Shown: positions 44,011 through 53,275 of the stretch, in pieces
Layout: every line of letters starts with the position of its first letter
Position numbering within the stretch: the first letter of the stretch is position 1
Assembly (NCBI RefSeq): GCF_000373985.1
Contig: NZ_KB892924.1
Span: 20,050 to 84,049 of the forward strand
DNA: 64,000 nt
Direction: 5' to 3'
Source of the DNA: Desulfobacter curvatus DSM 3379
Lineage (GTDB): Bacteria; Desulfobacterota; Desulfobacteria; Desulfobacterales; Desulfobacteraceae
Program-made: the position numbers and the translations under genes
Notes under the pieces: model-generated
Seen by the model: only the letters and a program-made list of their open reading frames with translations
Told to the model about the DNA's origin: nothing
The model's database searches: none

Positions 44011-45431
44011 CTAAGTCCTCCGCCAATAGCTGTTATCGCATCGGATATGGTTTGATTCAATGAATCCGGAATAAAGAAACACAAGACCAATGAGGTTAAA
44101 AGTAACAGATACTGGGGCCAGACCATGCTGATGGTTTCTTTCATTTTGATAACGGTGTCCGTTTCATCAAAGCTGATTTTCATGACCTGGTTGGCAAAGC
44201 CTGCAAAAATGACGCACAGGCTCAGGATAAAAACGGTGACGGCAACATGGAATCCGGCCTTAAATGCTGCGACCACAATGCAGAATTCCCCGATGAAAAT
44301 ACCAAAGGGAGGGAATCCTGCAATTCCGGCAAATCCCGCAAAAAAGGCCACAAAGGTCCGGGGCATTCCCTTGACCAGGTTCCCGGTATTTTTGATCAGC
44401 CGGTCCCCATATCCCAACAGAATGTTGCCCGAGGAGAGAAATAAAGAGGACTTGATCAGGCTGTGGTGGAGCATACAAATGACCGCACCGTATACCCCCA
44501 AGCCACCCACACCGGTCCCGAATGCAATGATGCCCATATTTTCAATACTGGAATAAGCCAGCATTCGTTTGTATTCGTTCTGTTTGAGGATGAAGGTGGC
44601 TGCGGCCAGAATGGACAGCAGGCCGAACACCATGAGAATCCCGCCGGAAAAGTCCTGGAGCCCTGCGGCCACCATAATCTTATTGGTTTTAAAAATTCCC
44701 AGATAAGCGCAGTTGAGCAGGACCCCTGACAAGAGAGCCGATGCAGGACTTGGGGCCTCACTGTGGGCATCGGGCAGCCAGGTGTGCATGGGTGCAAGCC
44801 CCATTTTTGTACCGTATCCCACCAGGATAAAGACGAATCCGGCCTTGAGCCACAAGGGATCCAGGGTCTTGGCCGCCCCGGCCAGGGCGGAAAAAGAGGT
44901 CGGCATGTCTGCATTTCCCTGGCCCATGGAAAAGGCCACCAGAACAGACCCCAAAAGGGCCATGGCAATGCCCACCGAACAGATGACCACATATTTCCAG
45001 GTTGCCTCAAGGGAGGCAGCGGAGCGATGGGTGTTAATCAGGGGAGCGCTTGCCAGGGTGGTGGCCTCAATGGCGATCCACAAGACCATGATATGGTCGG
45101 ACAGGGTGACCATGGTCATGGTGGCCAAGAACACCAGCATGGAACCGGTAAAAAGGCTCTCGGACCGTATCTGACTTTCTTTGAGAAAGCCCACGGTGTA
45201 AATGGAGATCAAAAAGAAGAGCAGGGAGATCACCAGCAGGGAAAGCATGCCTTCGGGTGTCACTGCAAAATATTGATCGAAAACTGCCTGGGGCTTATCT
45301 CTCCACAGCATAAACGAAAGCGTCAGGTGAACCGCTCCGGTCAGCACCAGCAGGAACCGGCCAATACTTTTTGGCAGGAAAAATGCTACAAGACCGGCAA
45401 CAAAAGGGGTCAGAAATACTATTTCAACCAT
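44007..45431 (-). CDS. HyfF/NuoN-like membrane subunit (antiporter type)
   Basis: 474 residues with about 14 hydrophobic helices. GLAPMHTWLPDAHSEAPSPA and MLAYSSIENMGII are the proton_antipo_M signatures of NuoL/M/N and HyfF subunits that pump protons or sodium. The start is three bases after the HyfE-like stop, with the ribosome site AAGGAT inside that gene. Coupling ion cannot be inferred. Confidence 0.88.
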   Translation of the reverse strand: MVEIVFLTPFVAGLVAFFLPKSIGRFLLVLTGAVHLTLSFMLWRDKPQAVFDQYFAVTPEGMLSLLVISLLFFLISIYTVGFLKESQIRSESLFTGSMLVFLATMTMVTLSDHIMVLWIAIEATTLASAPLINTHRSAASLEATWKYVVICSVGIAMALLGSVLVAFSMGQGNADMPTSFSALAGAAKTLDPLWLKAGFVFILVGYGTKMGLAPMHTWLPDAHSEAPSPASALLSGVLLNCAYLGIFKTNKIMVAAGLQDFSGGILMVFGLLSILAAATFILKQNEYKRMLAYSSIENMGIIAFGTGVGGLGVYGAVICMLHHSLIKSSLFLSSGNILLGYGDRLIKNTGNLVKGMPRTFVAFFAGFAGIAGFPPFGIFIGEFCIVVAAFKAGFHVAVTVFILSLCVIFAGFANQVMKISFDETDTVIKMKETISMVWPQYLLLLTSLVLCFFIPDSLNQTISDAITAIGGGLR

Positions 45432-45434
45432 ACC

Positions 45435-46079
45435 CTAATCCTTTAACGTTCTGAGCAACGCCGTATCCACGTCGTCAAAGGTCTGTTTTATATTTCGGAG
45501 GATCACGGCCATGATCATAACTCCGGCCAGAACGTCCAGCAAAATACCGAATTCAACAATATGGCGGGTGCTCACGGACAAGCCCGACCCGACCAGGTTA
45601 ATCCCGTTTTCCATCATGATATAGCCGATGACCATGGCAATGGCGTTTCTTCGGGTCATGAGCAGAAACATTCCCGTTGCCAAAAGGGCAATGGCCGTAG
45701 GCTCCATGAGTTTAAATCCGCTCGCGGAACCGATAGCCAGGCGTCCGGACAGATAGGTGGCGCCGATAATCACCGCCAAACCACACAAAATGGAGGCGTG
45801 ATACCCCACAATGGGTTCAACCACTCTTCGGATGGCTCCTTTTCGGATGGCCACAAAGATGCTCAAAGGGATAATGATCCCCCGGATGACCAGGGTGGTC
45901 AGGGTAAAAATCGTGCCGCCGGTACTCATATGATCACCGATGAAAAAGGGAATAATGGAAATCACGACTCCCTGGAACCCCACCAGTTTGATCAGCATCA
46001 GGACCCGGTCGGAGCCAAATGATAACAAAACCGACACCAGCACAAAGGATAGAATTATATCAACCGGATTGGACATCAT
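45435..46079 (-). CDS. HyfE-like membrane subunit
   Basis: 214 residues with six or seven hydrophobic helices. The C-terminal half (NAIAMVIGYIMMENGINLVG) resembles NuoK, as HyfE does. The ATG overlaps the stop of the HyfC-like gene as ATGA. It belongs to the membrane arm of the complex. Confidence 0.85.
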   Translation of the reverse strand: MMSNPVDIILSFVLVSVLLSFGSDRVLMLIKLVGFQGVVISIIPFFIGDHMSTGGTIFTLTTLVIRGIIIPLSIFVAIRKGAIRRVVEPIVGYHASILCGLAVIIGATYLSGRLAIGSASGFKLMEPTAIALLATGMFLLMTRRNAIAMVIGYIMMENGINLVGSGLSVSTRHIVEFGILLDVLAGVMIMAVILRNIKQTFDDVDTALLRTLKD

Positions 46080-46996
46080 TTTACAAACTCCAAGGTGATA
46101 ATGGTTGCAAAAAAGGCCAGGGCAAAGGATGTCAGCACAAACTGGGGCACCTTGTCCATTCGGTACCTGGCAGTCACCGACTCTGTTATTCCCACGGCAA
46201 TGTAGACGGCCAGAAGGCCGGCCAGATACATCACTATCGTAAATCCGAAAATAGCGGATTCAAAGGGAAGAATCATCTTTGAAATAATGGTGGAATAGAA
46301 CATGAGTTTGCAGAAAGAGCCAAGTTCTATAAGCGCGAAATCCGGCCCGCTGTGATCCAGGACCATGACTTCATGGATCATGGTCAGTTCAAGGTGGGTG
46401 GCCGGATCATCCACCGGGACCCTGGAATTTTCAGTCAGAAGGATGATAAAAAACGAGATCACAATAAACACCAACGGTGCACCTGCCGAACCCCACATAC
46501 TTTGGGTGTTGCTGCCGGCAAAGTACGCGGACAATTGCAGCTCTCCTGTAATCCGGTAAAAAAAGATCAGGATCATGAACATGGCTGCCTCGCAGATAAT
46601 GGGGAAGTACGCTTCCCTGGCAGCGCCCATGCCTTCAAAGGGAGATGCCGTATCCATGGCTGCCGCAATGGTGAAGAACCGGCCAAGTCCCAGAATATAC
46701 AGGACAAAAATCACATCTCCGTTAAAGGAGAACACAGGATTGTACCCCGCAATGGGCAGAAACATGAGAACCGTAATTGACGCGGCAAGGGAGATGACCG
46801 GACCCAGTTTAAACACAAAGGTGGTGCTGTTGCTGTAAACCGATCCCTTTTTAAGCAGTTTGATCAGGGTGTAGTAATTGATCAAAATGGGTGGTCCCTT
46901 TTTTCCCCCGAAAAATGCCTTGATTTTTAGGATCAGGCCCGAGAAAAACGGTGCTGCCAGAATGGCTGCAAGCCAGAGTAAAATGGATTGAATCAT
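46076..46996 (-). CDS. HyfC/NuoH-like membrane subunit
   Basis: 306 residues, eight or so helices, of the NADH_dh (NuoH/HycD/HyfC) family, which links the iron-sulfur arm to the membrane arm. Visible landmarks are GPPILINYYTLIKLLKKGS near the N-terminus and DDPATHLELTMIHEVMVLDHSG with conserved acidic residues. TAAGGAC lies six bases before the ATG, 41 bases after the HyfB-like gene. Confidence 0.88.
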   Translation of the reverse strand: MIQSILLWLAAILAAPFFSGLILKIKAFFGGKKGPPILINYYTLIKLLKKGSVYSNSTTFVFKLGPVISLAASITVLMFLPIAGYNPVFSFNGDVIFVLYILGLGRFFTIAAAMDTASPFEGMGAAREAYFPIICEAAMFMILIFFYRITGELQLSAYFAGSNTQSMWGSAGAPLVFIVISFFIILLTENSRVPVDDPATHLELTMIHEVMVLDHSGPDFALIELGSFCKLMFYSTIISKMILPFESAIFGFTIVMYLAGLLAVYIAVGITESVTARYRMDKVPQFVLTSFALAFFATIITLEFVK

Positions 46997-47037
46997 GAAA
47001 TAGTCCTTAACGATTAGCCTTTAGCTGCCGGCTGTTT

Positions 47038-48996
47038 TCATATGAAGAACAACAGCAATATAATTGCCAGCAAAATATATCCGATATACAGATGAATATC
47101 CCCGTGCTGCATCCACCGAAGTTTGTCGAACAGGTAGAGAACAGGACGGACAACCGCATTGATCATGTGAAGCTCTGCAATGTCGTTGACATGGCTGTGG
47201 TAATGGGTCTTTAACGGGAACCGTCCTTTGATGGGCGGATGATCCTCGGTAAGCGGCGCCGCAGCACTGAAAAACTCCAGAATGGACCCCGCATAAGAAG
47301 AGCCCGTATACTGCATCTTAACCGTTGGTTGGGTAAAGCCGCAGCCCCATGTTCCGGATGCTGTGACGGTTTTATTCTTGTAGTAAATTGACCGGATGCC
47401 CATGATAATCAGGACCAGGACAAAGAACAGCAGGGCCGCAAAGGTGATGTTGCCGGTGATTTGACCAAAGGGTTCAACGGGAACCTGGCCGTAGTCAAGG
47501 CCTAATGCCTGCACGGCCTTTAAAGCCATATTGATGAACACCTTGGGGTATACGCCGATGATCATGCAGGCTGCGGCGAGTATCCCCATGGGAATCATCA
47601 TGGCCACGCCGTGTTCTTTGGCATTTTCTGCGGCTTGGGTCCGGGGTTCTCCCTGGAAAACCACCCCCACCACCTTAGTAAAACAGGCCAGGGCCAGCCC
47701 GCCGATAACGGCCAGGCTGATAATTGCAAACACACTCATGGCAAAGCTGACAGACCCAACAGGGATGGCTTTGAAACTGCCCATATAGATGAAGAATTCA
47801 CTGACAAATCCATTAAAGGGCGGCAGGCCGCAAATGGCCAGAGATGCAATGATAAATGTGGTGCCGGTAATTTTCATACCCTTAAGCAGTCCGCCTAATG
47901 CGTCAATGGACCGGGTGCCGGTCTGGTGCAGCACCATGCCGGCTCCCATGAACAGCAGGGATTTAAATATGGAGTGGTTGAGAACGTGCAGAATACCGCC
48001 GGCAAATCCAAGGACAGCGACCAAGGGATTGCCCGTTGCTGCCCCAATCATCCCGATGCCTAAACCGATGAGAATGATTCCGATATTCTCCACACTGTGA
48101 TAGGCTAAAAGCCGCTTGATATCGTGTTGGCCCAGGGCATAAACCACCCCCAGAATCCCGGAGACCACGCCGGCAATCAAGGTGATATACCCGAAAACAG
48201 GGGTGTGAAAATTTAAGATTGCGTAGATTCGCAGTATCCCGTAGATGCCCGTCTTGATCATCACCCCGGACATCACCGCTGAGATATGGCTGGGGGCGGC
48301 AGGATGGGCATGGGGCAGCCAGACATGAAAAGGAAACACACCGGCTTTGGAGCCGAATCCGATAAAGGCAAACACAAAGATCAATATTTTTACTGCTTCG
48401 GGTATATCGGCCATGGAGGCAAAGTCAAAGCTTCCGGTATGGCCGTAAATCAGCCCAAATGCGGCAAGAACAAACATGGCGCCTATATGGGTAAAGACAA
48501 AGTAAAGGTAGCCGGCCTTTCTGTTTTCCCTCGATTCATGGCCGTAAATCACCAGAAAAAAGGAGGACAGGGACATAAATTCCCATGAAAGCATAAAGGT
48601 CAGGATATTAGCAGCAGTCACCACCAGGGCCATGGATGCGATCAGGATACTGAAAAAAAAGTAATTTACTCCGGTTTTAATGCCGGCATCGTCATTTTCC
48701 ATGTAATGGAAGCTGTAAATGGCTGCCATCAGGGAGACGGCAAAGATGGCGGTCAGGAAAAAGGCGGAAAGGCCGTCAACATGAAAGGAGAGTGAAAACA
48801 GATCCAAATACTTGAAAGAGGCCCAAGCCTCGCCTGGATTTAAGAGCTTGCCTGCGGCATCAATCAGCCCTAAAAGAGATCCCCCGCTTAACAATAACAC
48901 GGCAATACCTCTTGATAATGTCTTATGCTGGGCCAAAATAAGGGATAAAACACCGCCGAGCAGAATGATTAATGTGGAATTAAAAAATTGACACAT
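47038..48996 (-). CDS. HyfB/HycC-like membrane subunit (NuoL-type antiporter)
   Basis: 652 residues with about 16 helices; first gene of the operon. The proton_antipo core (FPFHVWLPHAHPAAPSHISA, with a conserved Lys shortly after; LLAYHSVENIGII) matches HyfB/HycC. The long C-terminal part ends in a further helix. The order HyfB, HyfC, HyfE, HyfF, NuoCD-like, NuoB-like matches hyf and Ehr operons. No hydrogenase maturation genes or formate dehydrogenase are next to it. Confidence 0.88.
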   Translation of the reverse strand: MCQFFNSTLIILLGGVLSLILAQHKTLSRGIAVLLLSGGSLLGLIDAAGKLLNPGEAWASFKYLDLFSLSFHVDGLSAFFLTAIFAVSLMAAIYSFHYMENDDAGIKTGVNYFFFSILIASMALVVTAANILTFMLSWEFMSLSSFFLVIYGHESRENRKAGYLYFVFTHIGAMFVLAAFGLIYGHTGSFDFASMADIPEAVKILIFVFAFIGFGSKAGVFPFHVWLPHAHPAAPSHISAVMSGVMIKTGIYGILRIYAILNFHTPVFGYITLIAGVVSGILGVVYALGQHDIKRLLAYHSVENIGIILIGLGIGMIGAATGNPLVAVLGFAGGILHVLNHSIFKSLLFMGAGMVLHQTGTRSIDALGGLLKGMKITGTTFIIASLAICGLPPFNGFVSEFFIYMGSFKAIPVGSVSFAMSVFAIISLAVIGGLALACFTKVVGVVFQGEPRTQAAENAKEHGVAMMIPMGILAAACMIIGVYPKVFINMALKAVQALGLDYGQVPVEPFGQITGNITFAALLFFVLVLIIMGIRSIYYKNKTVTASGTWGCGFTQPTVKMQYTGSSYAGSILEFFSAAAPLTEDHPPIKGRFPLKTHYHSHVNDIAELHMINAVVRPVLYLFDKLRWMQHGDIHLYIGYILLAIILLLFFI

Positions 48997-49148
48997 ACCT
49001 TCCCCAATTTATTTTCTATCGATTTGTAAATTCCTATCGTCAAATTTCCTGCCTAAAAAAGTCCCTGGTATGTACATACTGTTTTTTGGGTTTGTCAAGA
49101 AAATTGTAGCAGAATGAAATATGATCATCTCCATTTTTTTTAGATAGG

Positions 49149-49475
49149 TCATGCTGAGAATTCAATTCCATATTTGTAAAGACCGTTAGCACCCGCATCG
49201 GCTGATTGATATCGTTTTCCCCATCTGATGATACCTCTGTAATTTTTCTCCTTGATATGGGGTTGTATATTGGGGTCACAATTTTTCAGCTCAAGATAGA
49301 TTAATTCCCCTAGAACTAATTTTTCATTGGTCATCAGAGACAGGCCGTTATCACAATAATCATTCATCTCTGCATAATAGCTATTGTGCTTATTTTGATA
49401 ATCCATACGGTAAAGATTCATCGGCAACTTATATATATATCTTCGAACACTTCTTTTTTCCGAGGCGTGGTCCAT
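49149..49475 (-). CDS. PilZ-like domain protein
   Basis: About 108 residues from ATG 49475, which has AAGGA ten bases upstream; a TTG three codons earlier is an alternative. KRSVRRY fits RxxxR, and YCDNGLSL with a terminal YGIEF fits a PilZ barrel, although the D/NxSxxG motif is degenerate, so c-di-GMP binding is doubtful. The stretch to the next gene (48997-49148) contains nothing I can support. Confidence 0.6.
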   Translation of the reverse strand: MDHASEKRSVRRYIYKLPMNLYRMDYQNKHNSYYAEMNDYCDNGLSLMTNEKLVLGELIYLELKNCDPNIQPHIKEKNYRGIIRWGKRYQSADAGANGLYKYGIEFSA

Positions 49476-49500
49476 AAGCAACAAGTCCTTATGATTGTTT

Positions 49501-49540
49501 TTAGGGCTATGGAAATCTTATTTGTCTCCATAGCCCTTAG
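49501..49540. terminator. Long hairpin after the beta-helix protein gene
   Basis: Arms TTAGGGCTATGGA and TCCATAGCCCTTA (49501-49539) form a 12-13 bp stem with a 13-base loop, 33 bases past the stop of the gene at 49573. No clear T tract is present on the minus strand, so termination is plausible but not assured. Confidence 0.5.
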
Positions 49541-49572
49541 ATATTTTGTATATGTGGTTTTTTGCGACGCCT

Positions 49573-50985
49573 TTAAGGCTTTATTCTTATGGATGGGTAC
49601 AATCCCTTTCGTTCGCCTGTCCGGTAGGGCTGAATAATATTAAAGGAGATGTTTTGGTCATCCTGTGCGTGTCCTCTGTTTTGTCCGTTTTTAAATAATG
49701 CCCCGTTGTCCGAAAGGATTTTTCTTAACCGATCTTTGAATGATCCGATGAACACGGAACCTTTTCCTGAAAAGGTCATTTTCCCGATGGTCAGGGTCTC
49801 CCGGACTTCGGCTAACTCATCCAAAGATATGGTATGGGTGGCAAGGTCTTCCTGGGATTGGATATATCCCCATACCAAATGCTCGTTAGGAATCTGTATT
49901 GGCATACTTGGGTTGATGATGGTGTGGGGCATGACAATACAGCCTTCACCGATCTTAATTCGTTCGTTGGGTTTACCTTTTAAAAAGGAGTTGAACCCCA
50001 CAAAACATTCCTGGCCGATATCGGCATGGATAATTTTGCCGCCATGGGCTGTAATGCAATTGCCTTCCAGGACGGAATCAATAATATAGGAATTTTCCTG
50101 TGCATTAGACCCATCTCCCATGGTTGCATTTTGAAGAAAGGATCTCTGGGCTACCAGGACGTTTTTACCAATACGGGTTTTTCCCTTGATCAAAGCATAC
50201 CGGTTGATCGCAGAACTGTCCGGGGCTTCAAAGGGTTCTAAGTGCATGACCTCAAACAACCGTTCGAATTCCTGATCCCTCGATCTGACAAAATCGTAAA
50301 TCACCCCCCGGGGCTGGTGGGAGTCACTCACCCCTACAAAATTGTCGAGGATGCTGTTTTTAAACTTGTATTTAAATTCAAAATGGGGGCTCTTGATCCA
50401 GACGGTTCCGGGATCAATTTTCCGATGAAAAAGTTCGCCAACCTGAACATAGGAAAACTCTCCCACGATACACGAATGCAGGTTCATTAGATCCACGGTG
50501 GCAAAGGGGCCTATAAAACAGCCTTCCAAGGTAGAGCCGTGGATGTTGGCGTAATGACCGGAAATGGTGTTTCGGATAATAAACTCTTCGGGACTTTCAG
50601 GGTTGTGGGAATTGCTGTGGACCAGGGTTTTATAAAGCAGGCTGTCCAGAATGGAAATCATTTCATCCTCAACCAGGGGAATATTTTTGGCTGATTTTAT
50701 GCAGTCGCCCCTTCTTTTAAGTTCATCTCCCCTGACATCGCTTTTATAAATGGCGGACCGTCCCACATGGCATTTCCCTAAAAAATAACTGCCTGCGATA
50801 TTGGAGTTTTTAAAATGAAAATAAATGGGATGGCGGGAGGTAATGCCGTAAAAAGCGTAGAATTTGAGCATGTTCTCATGATCAAGCGCATGGTTGACAA
50901 AGGGCTCTGTGTCAAACGCGAACTCTTCTAAATTAACGTTTACACGGCTGATAATTCGGTCGCTGAGTTGCTGTAACTGGCTCAT
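49573..50985 (-). CDS. Left-handed beta-helix (hexapeptide) transferase-like protein, unknown substrate
   Basis: 470 residues. Multiple hexapeptide turns (IGKNVLVAQRSFLQNATMGDG, IHADIGQECFVGFNSFLKG, IKIGEGCIVMPHTIINPSMP) predict a left-handed parallel beta-helix as in acyl- and nucleotidyl-transferases. The N-terminal 120 residues are not assigned; the C-terminus is unstructured. Similar proteins are annotated as transferases without known reaction. Monocistronic, with no informative neighbours. Confidence 0.65.
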   Translation of the reverse strand: MSQLQQLSDRIISRVNVNLEEFAFDTEPFVNHALDHENMLKFYAFYGITSRHPIYFHFKNSNIAGSYFLGKCHVGRSAIYKSDVRGDELKRRGDCIKSAKNIPLVEDEMISILDSLLYKTLVHSNSHNPESPEEFIIRNTISGHYANIHGSTLEGCFIGPFATVDLMNLHSCIVGEFSYVQVGELFHRKIDPGTVWIKSPHFEFKYKFKNSILDNFVGVSDSHQPRGVIYDFVRSRDQEFERLFEVMHLEPFEAPDSSAINRYALIKGKTRIGKNVLVAQRSFLQNATMGDGSNAQENSYIIDSVLEGNCITAHGGKIIHADIGQECFVGFNSFLKGKPNERIKIGEGCIVMPHTIINPSMPIQIPNEHLVWGYIQSQEDLATHTISLDELAEVRETLTIGKMTFSGKGSVFIGSFKDRLRKILSDNGALFKNGQNRGHAQDDQNISFNIIQPYRTGERKGLYPSIRIKP

Positions 50986-51234
50986 TTTTCATCCTGTCTT
51001 TGAAATTGTTATTTTCAGGATTTCCCTAATTATAAGCGAAAATCCAGGGTTTTGCCCTTTAAGGGGCATGTCTGTAATTCAATTTACAATCCTTGATGAT
51101 AAAACAGTTTAAAACAGTTTAAAACAAAGAAACCCATACCATAGAAACCATCCAGTGACAATATTTGAGACGGTTATTAACAACTTGCCTTGCATTCAAT
51201 ATTGTTTTACAACCCATTCTAAAAGGAGAACAAC
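50986..51234. other. Gap upstream of the molybdoenzyme gene with a short tandem repeat
   Basis: Between divergent genes. At 51101-51125 the unit AAAACAGTTT occurs twice in tandem plus a half; each contains the palindrome AAACAGTTT. This could be an operator, but there is no independent support. Otherwise no feature is seen. Confidence 0.4.
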
Positions 51235-51291
51235 ATGCGCAGACCGGATGTTCACTGTCATTTGTTCAACACAGCAAAGGCGTTAATATGA
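51235..51291 (+). CDS. 18-codon ORF overlapping the start of the molybdoenzyme gene
   Basis: ATG at 51235 follows AAAAGGAGAACAAC, the best Shine-Dalgarno in this region. The 18-residue product begins MRRPDVHCHLFN, and its TGA (51289-51291) overlaps the ATG of the next gene (51288-51290) as ATGA. It may be a translational-coupling leader. The DVHCHLFN sequence resembles the DxHxH metal site at the start of amidohydrolases, so it may instead be a remnant of such a gene. Confidence 0.5.
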   Translation: MRRPDVHCHLFNTAKALI

Positions 51292-53234
51292 GCGACATCA
51301 AAAAAATCATCACCACCTGCACCCGGGATTGCCCTAACACCTGCGGGCTTGAAGCCACGGTCGAAGATGGCCGTTTGGTTCGTCTGACAGGATCAAAAAA
51401 TCATCCGCTTACCCGGGGGCTGGCCTGTCACAAGACATCAAAATACATAGATAGGATTTACAGCAAGGAACGGATCACAAAACCCATGAGGCGTGGCGCG
51501 TCAGGCTGGCGGGAGATCTCCTGGGATGAGGCCTTGGATGTCATCGCCGAAAAAATGAAAACAATCCGTGATGATGATGGACCCGAAGCAATTCTCTACT
51601 ATCAAGGGTATGGTGAACGAACCGCGCTTAAACTGCTCAACAAGTATTTCTTCAATTTGTTCGGAGGTGTCACTACCCTGCATGGGTCACTGTGCGGAGG
51701 CACCGGCCAGGCATCCCAGAACCTGGACTTGGGCAACCGTATTTCCCATGACCCCCTGGACCATTACAACTCCAAGGCCATGATTCTCTGGGCCAGGAAT
51801 CCTGCAACCACACAGATCGGACTGGTTCCCATCATCAACGATATAAAGAAAAAGGGCGGCCGGATCATTACCATTGATCCCTTCCGCAACCGGAGTGCCG
51901 CCCTTTCCGATGTGCATATTGCCCCGGCCCCGAATATGGATGCATATCTGGCCATGGCCGCCGCAAAAATTTTGATCGACCGGGGTGCCCATGACATTGA
52001 TTTCCTTTCGAATCATAGTGCAGGTTATGATGCATACAAAGCGATTCTCGATGGTTACAGCATAGATGAGCTGTGTTGCCGTGCCGGTGTATCCAAAGAA
52101 GATGTTGAGTACATCGCAGATACATTGATTACCTTCAAACCCACGTCGATTCTTTTGGGCTGGGGGCTTCACCGCCATAAAGACGCCCATTTCACCATCC
52201 GCGCTATTGATGCGTTAGGGGCTATTTCAGGAAATATAGGTGTGGAAGGCGGAGGGGTTAGCCAGGGATTTGAGGAATACGGCCCCTATGATCCGAAATG
52301 CTGGGGAGACTACCTTAATCCCAAGCGCCGGACGCTTTTGATGCCCTATGTGGGGCAAGAACTTTTAAACGCAGAAAATCCGCCGATTCGCATGGTCTAC
52401 GTAACGGCGGCCAATCCGGTCTGTATGGCCCCGAATTCCGAACTGGTGGCCGAGGCATTGAAGCGCATGGAGTTGGTGGTTTACAGCGGCCACTTTTTGG
52501 ATGACACCGCAGAACTGGCGGATGTGTTCCTGCCGGCCACCACCTTTCTTGAAGAATACGATGTAATGGCAAGTTTCGGCCACAACTATGTGGGCCCGGT
52601 CAACCCGGCCATCAAGCCTGTGGGAGACTGCCGAAGCGAATTTCAGATGTTCACGGAACTTGCCAAACGATTTTCCTTTAAAGACCAGTACTGCAAAGGC
52701 GCCGATCGGTGGTTGGCCGAAATCTGTGCGCCGGTCAAAGCCTGGGGCGGCGACTTGGGTGAACTGAGACACACCCCCTTTCGAATCCCGGAACCCATGG
52801 CGCCTTATTTTGATAAGGTTTTTCCCACCCCTTCGGGGAAATTCGAATTCATGACCCAATTCGATGGGGATCTCCTCAAAAACGATGATGAAAATTATCC
52901 GTATGCCCTGTTGAGTGTCGCTCCTTTCGATTATATCTGTTCCGAGCGAACCCTTGCAGATCATCCGCCATTGCCCAAGGTACGCCTGCACCCTGCTGAA
53001 GCTGAAAAATTAGGCCTTACGGATGGGCAACCCGTAATGGTTAAAAGTCACATAGGTAGCGTGAAAGCCTTGCTTTGCACCGATGCATCAACAAGGCGGG
53101 ACTGCTTGATCACCGAACGTGGCGGGTGGATTAAAGCCGGCCATGGGTTGAACCGGCTCACAGCCGAAATGGTCAGCACAGTGGGGAACGGGACGCCATA
53201 TTACGATACCCGGGTCACGCTCTGTAGTGTTTGA
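51288..53234 (+). CDS. Molybdopterin-dependent oxidoreductase with N-terminal [4Fe-4S] site
   Basis: 648 residues from ATG 51288. The cluster motif is Cys11, Cys15, Cys19 and Cys47. The DMSO-reductase-family catalytic domain follows (HGSLCGGTGQASQNLDLG; ATNPxC-like AANPVC) and a molydop_binding C-terminal domain (about 540-640). No twin-arginine signal is seen, so it should be cytoplasmic. There is no selenocysteine codon or formate-dehydrogenase motif, and the substrate is unknown. It begins ATGA with the small upstream ORF. An electron-transfer partner is not adjacent. Confidence 0.85.
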   Translation: MSDIKKIITTCTRDCPNTCGLEATVEDGRLVRLTGSKNHPLTRGLACHKTSKYIDRIYSKERITKPMRRGASGWREISWDEALDVIAEKMKTIRDDDGPEAILYYQGYGERTALKLLNKYFFNLFGGVTTLHGSLCGGTGQASQNLDLGNRISHDPLDHYNSKAMILWARNPATTQIGLVPIINDIKKKGGRIITIDPFRNRSAALSDVHIAPAPNMDAYLAMAAAKILIDRGAHDIDFLSNHSAGYDAYKAILDGYSIDELCCRAGVSKEDVEYIADTLITFKPTSILLGWGLHRHKDAHFTIRAIDALGAISGNIGVEGGGVSQGFEEYGPYDPKCWGDYLNPKRRTLLMPYVGQELLNAENPPIRMVYVTAANPVCMAPNSELVAEALKRMELVVYSGHFLDDTAELADVFLPATTFLEEYDVMASFGHNYVGPVNPAIKPVGDCRSEFQMFTELAKRFSFKDQYCKGADRWLAEICAPVKAWGGDLGELRHTPFRIPEPMAPYFDKVFPTPSGKFEFMTQFDGDLLKNDDENYPYALLSVAPFDYICSERTLADHPPLPKVRLHPAEAEKLGLTDGQPVMVKSHIGSVKALLCTDASTRRDCLITERGGWIKAGHGLNRLTAEMVSTVGNGTPYYDTRVTLCSV

Positions 53235-53275
53235 ACAAAAATTTGGCAAATTTTAACCACAGGTATATCTTGCAA

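Noticed and set aside
44763..45446. A 227-codon plus-strand frame inside the HyfF-like gene
   Set aside because: Gly/His/Gln-rich antisense translation of membrane helices; no support.
41737..48996. Annotating the operon as a true hydrogen-evolving hydrogenase
   Set aside because: The large subunit has no CxxC motifs at either nickel-iron ligand site, and no maturation genes are in the window.
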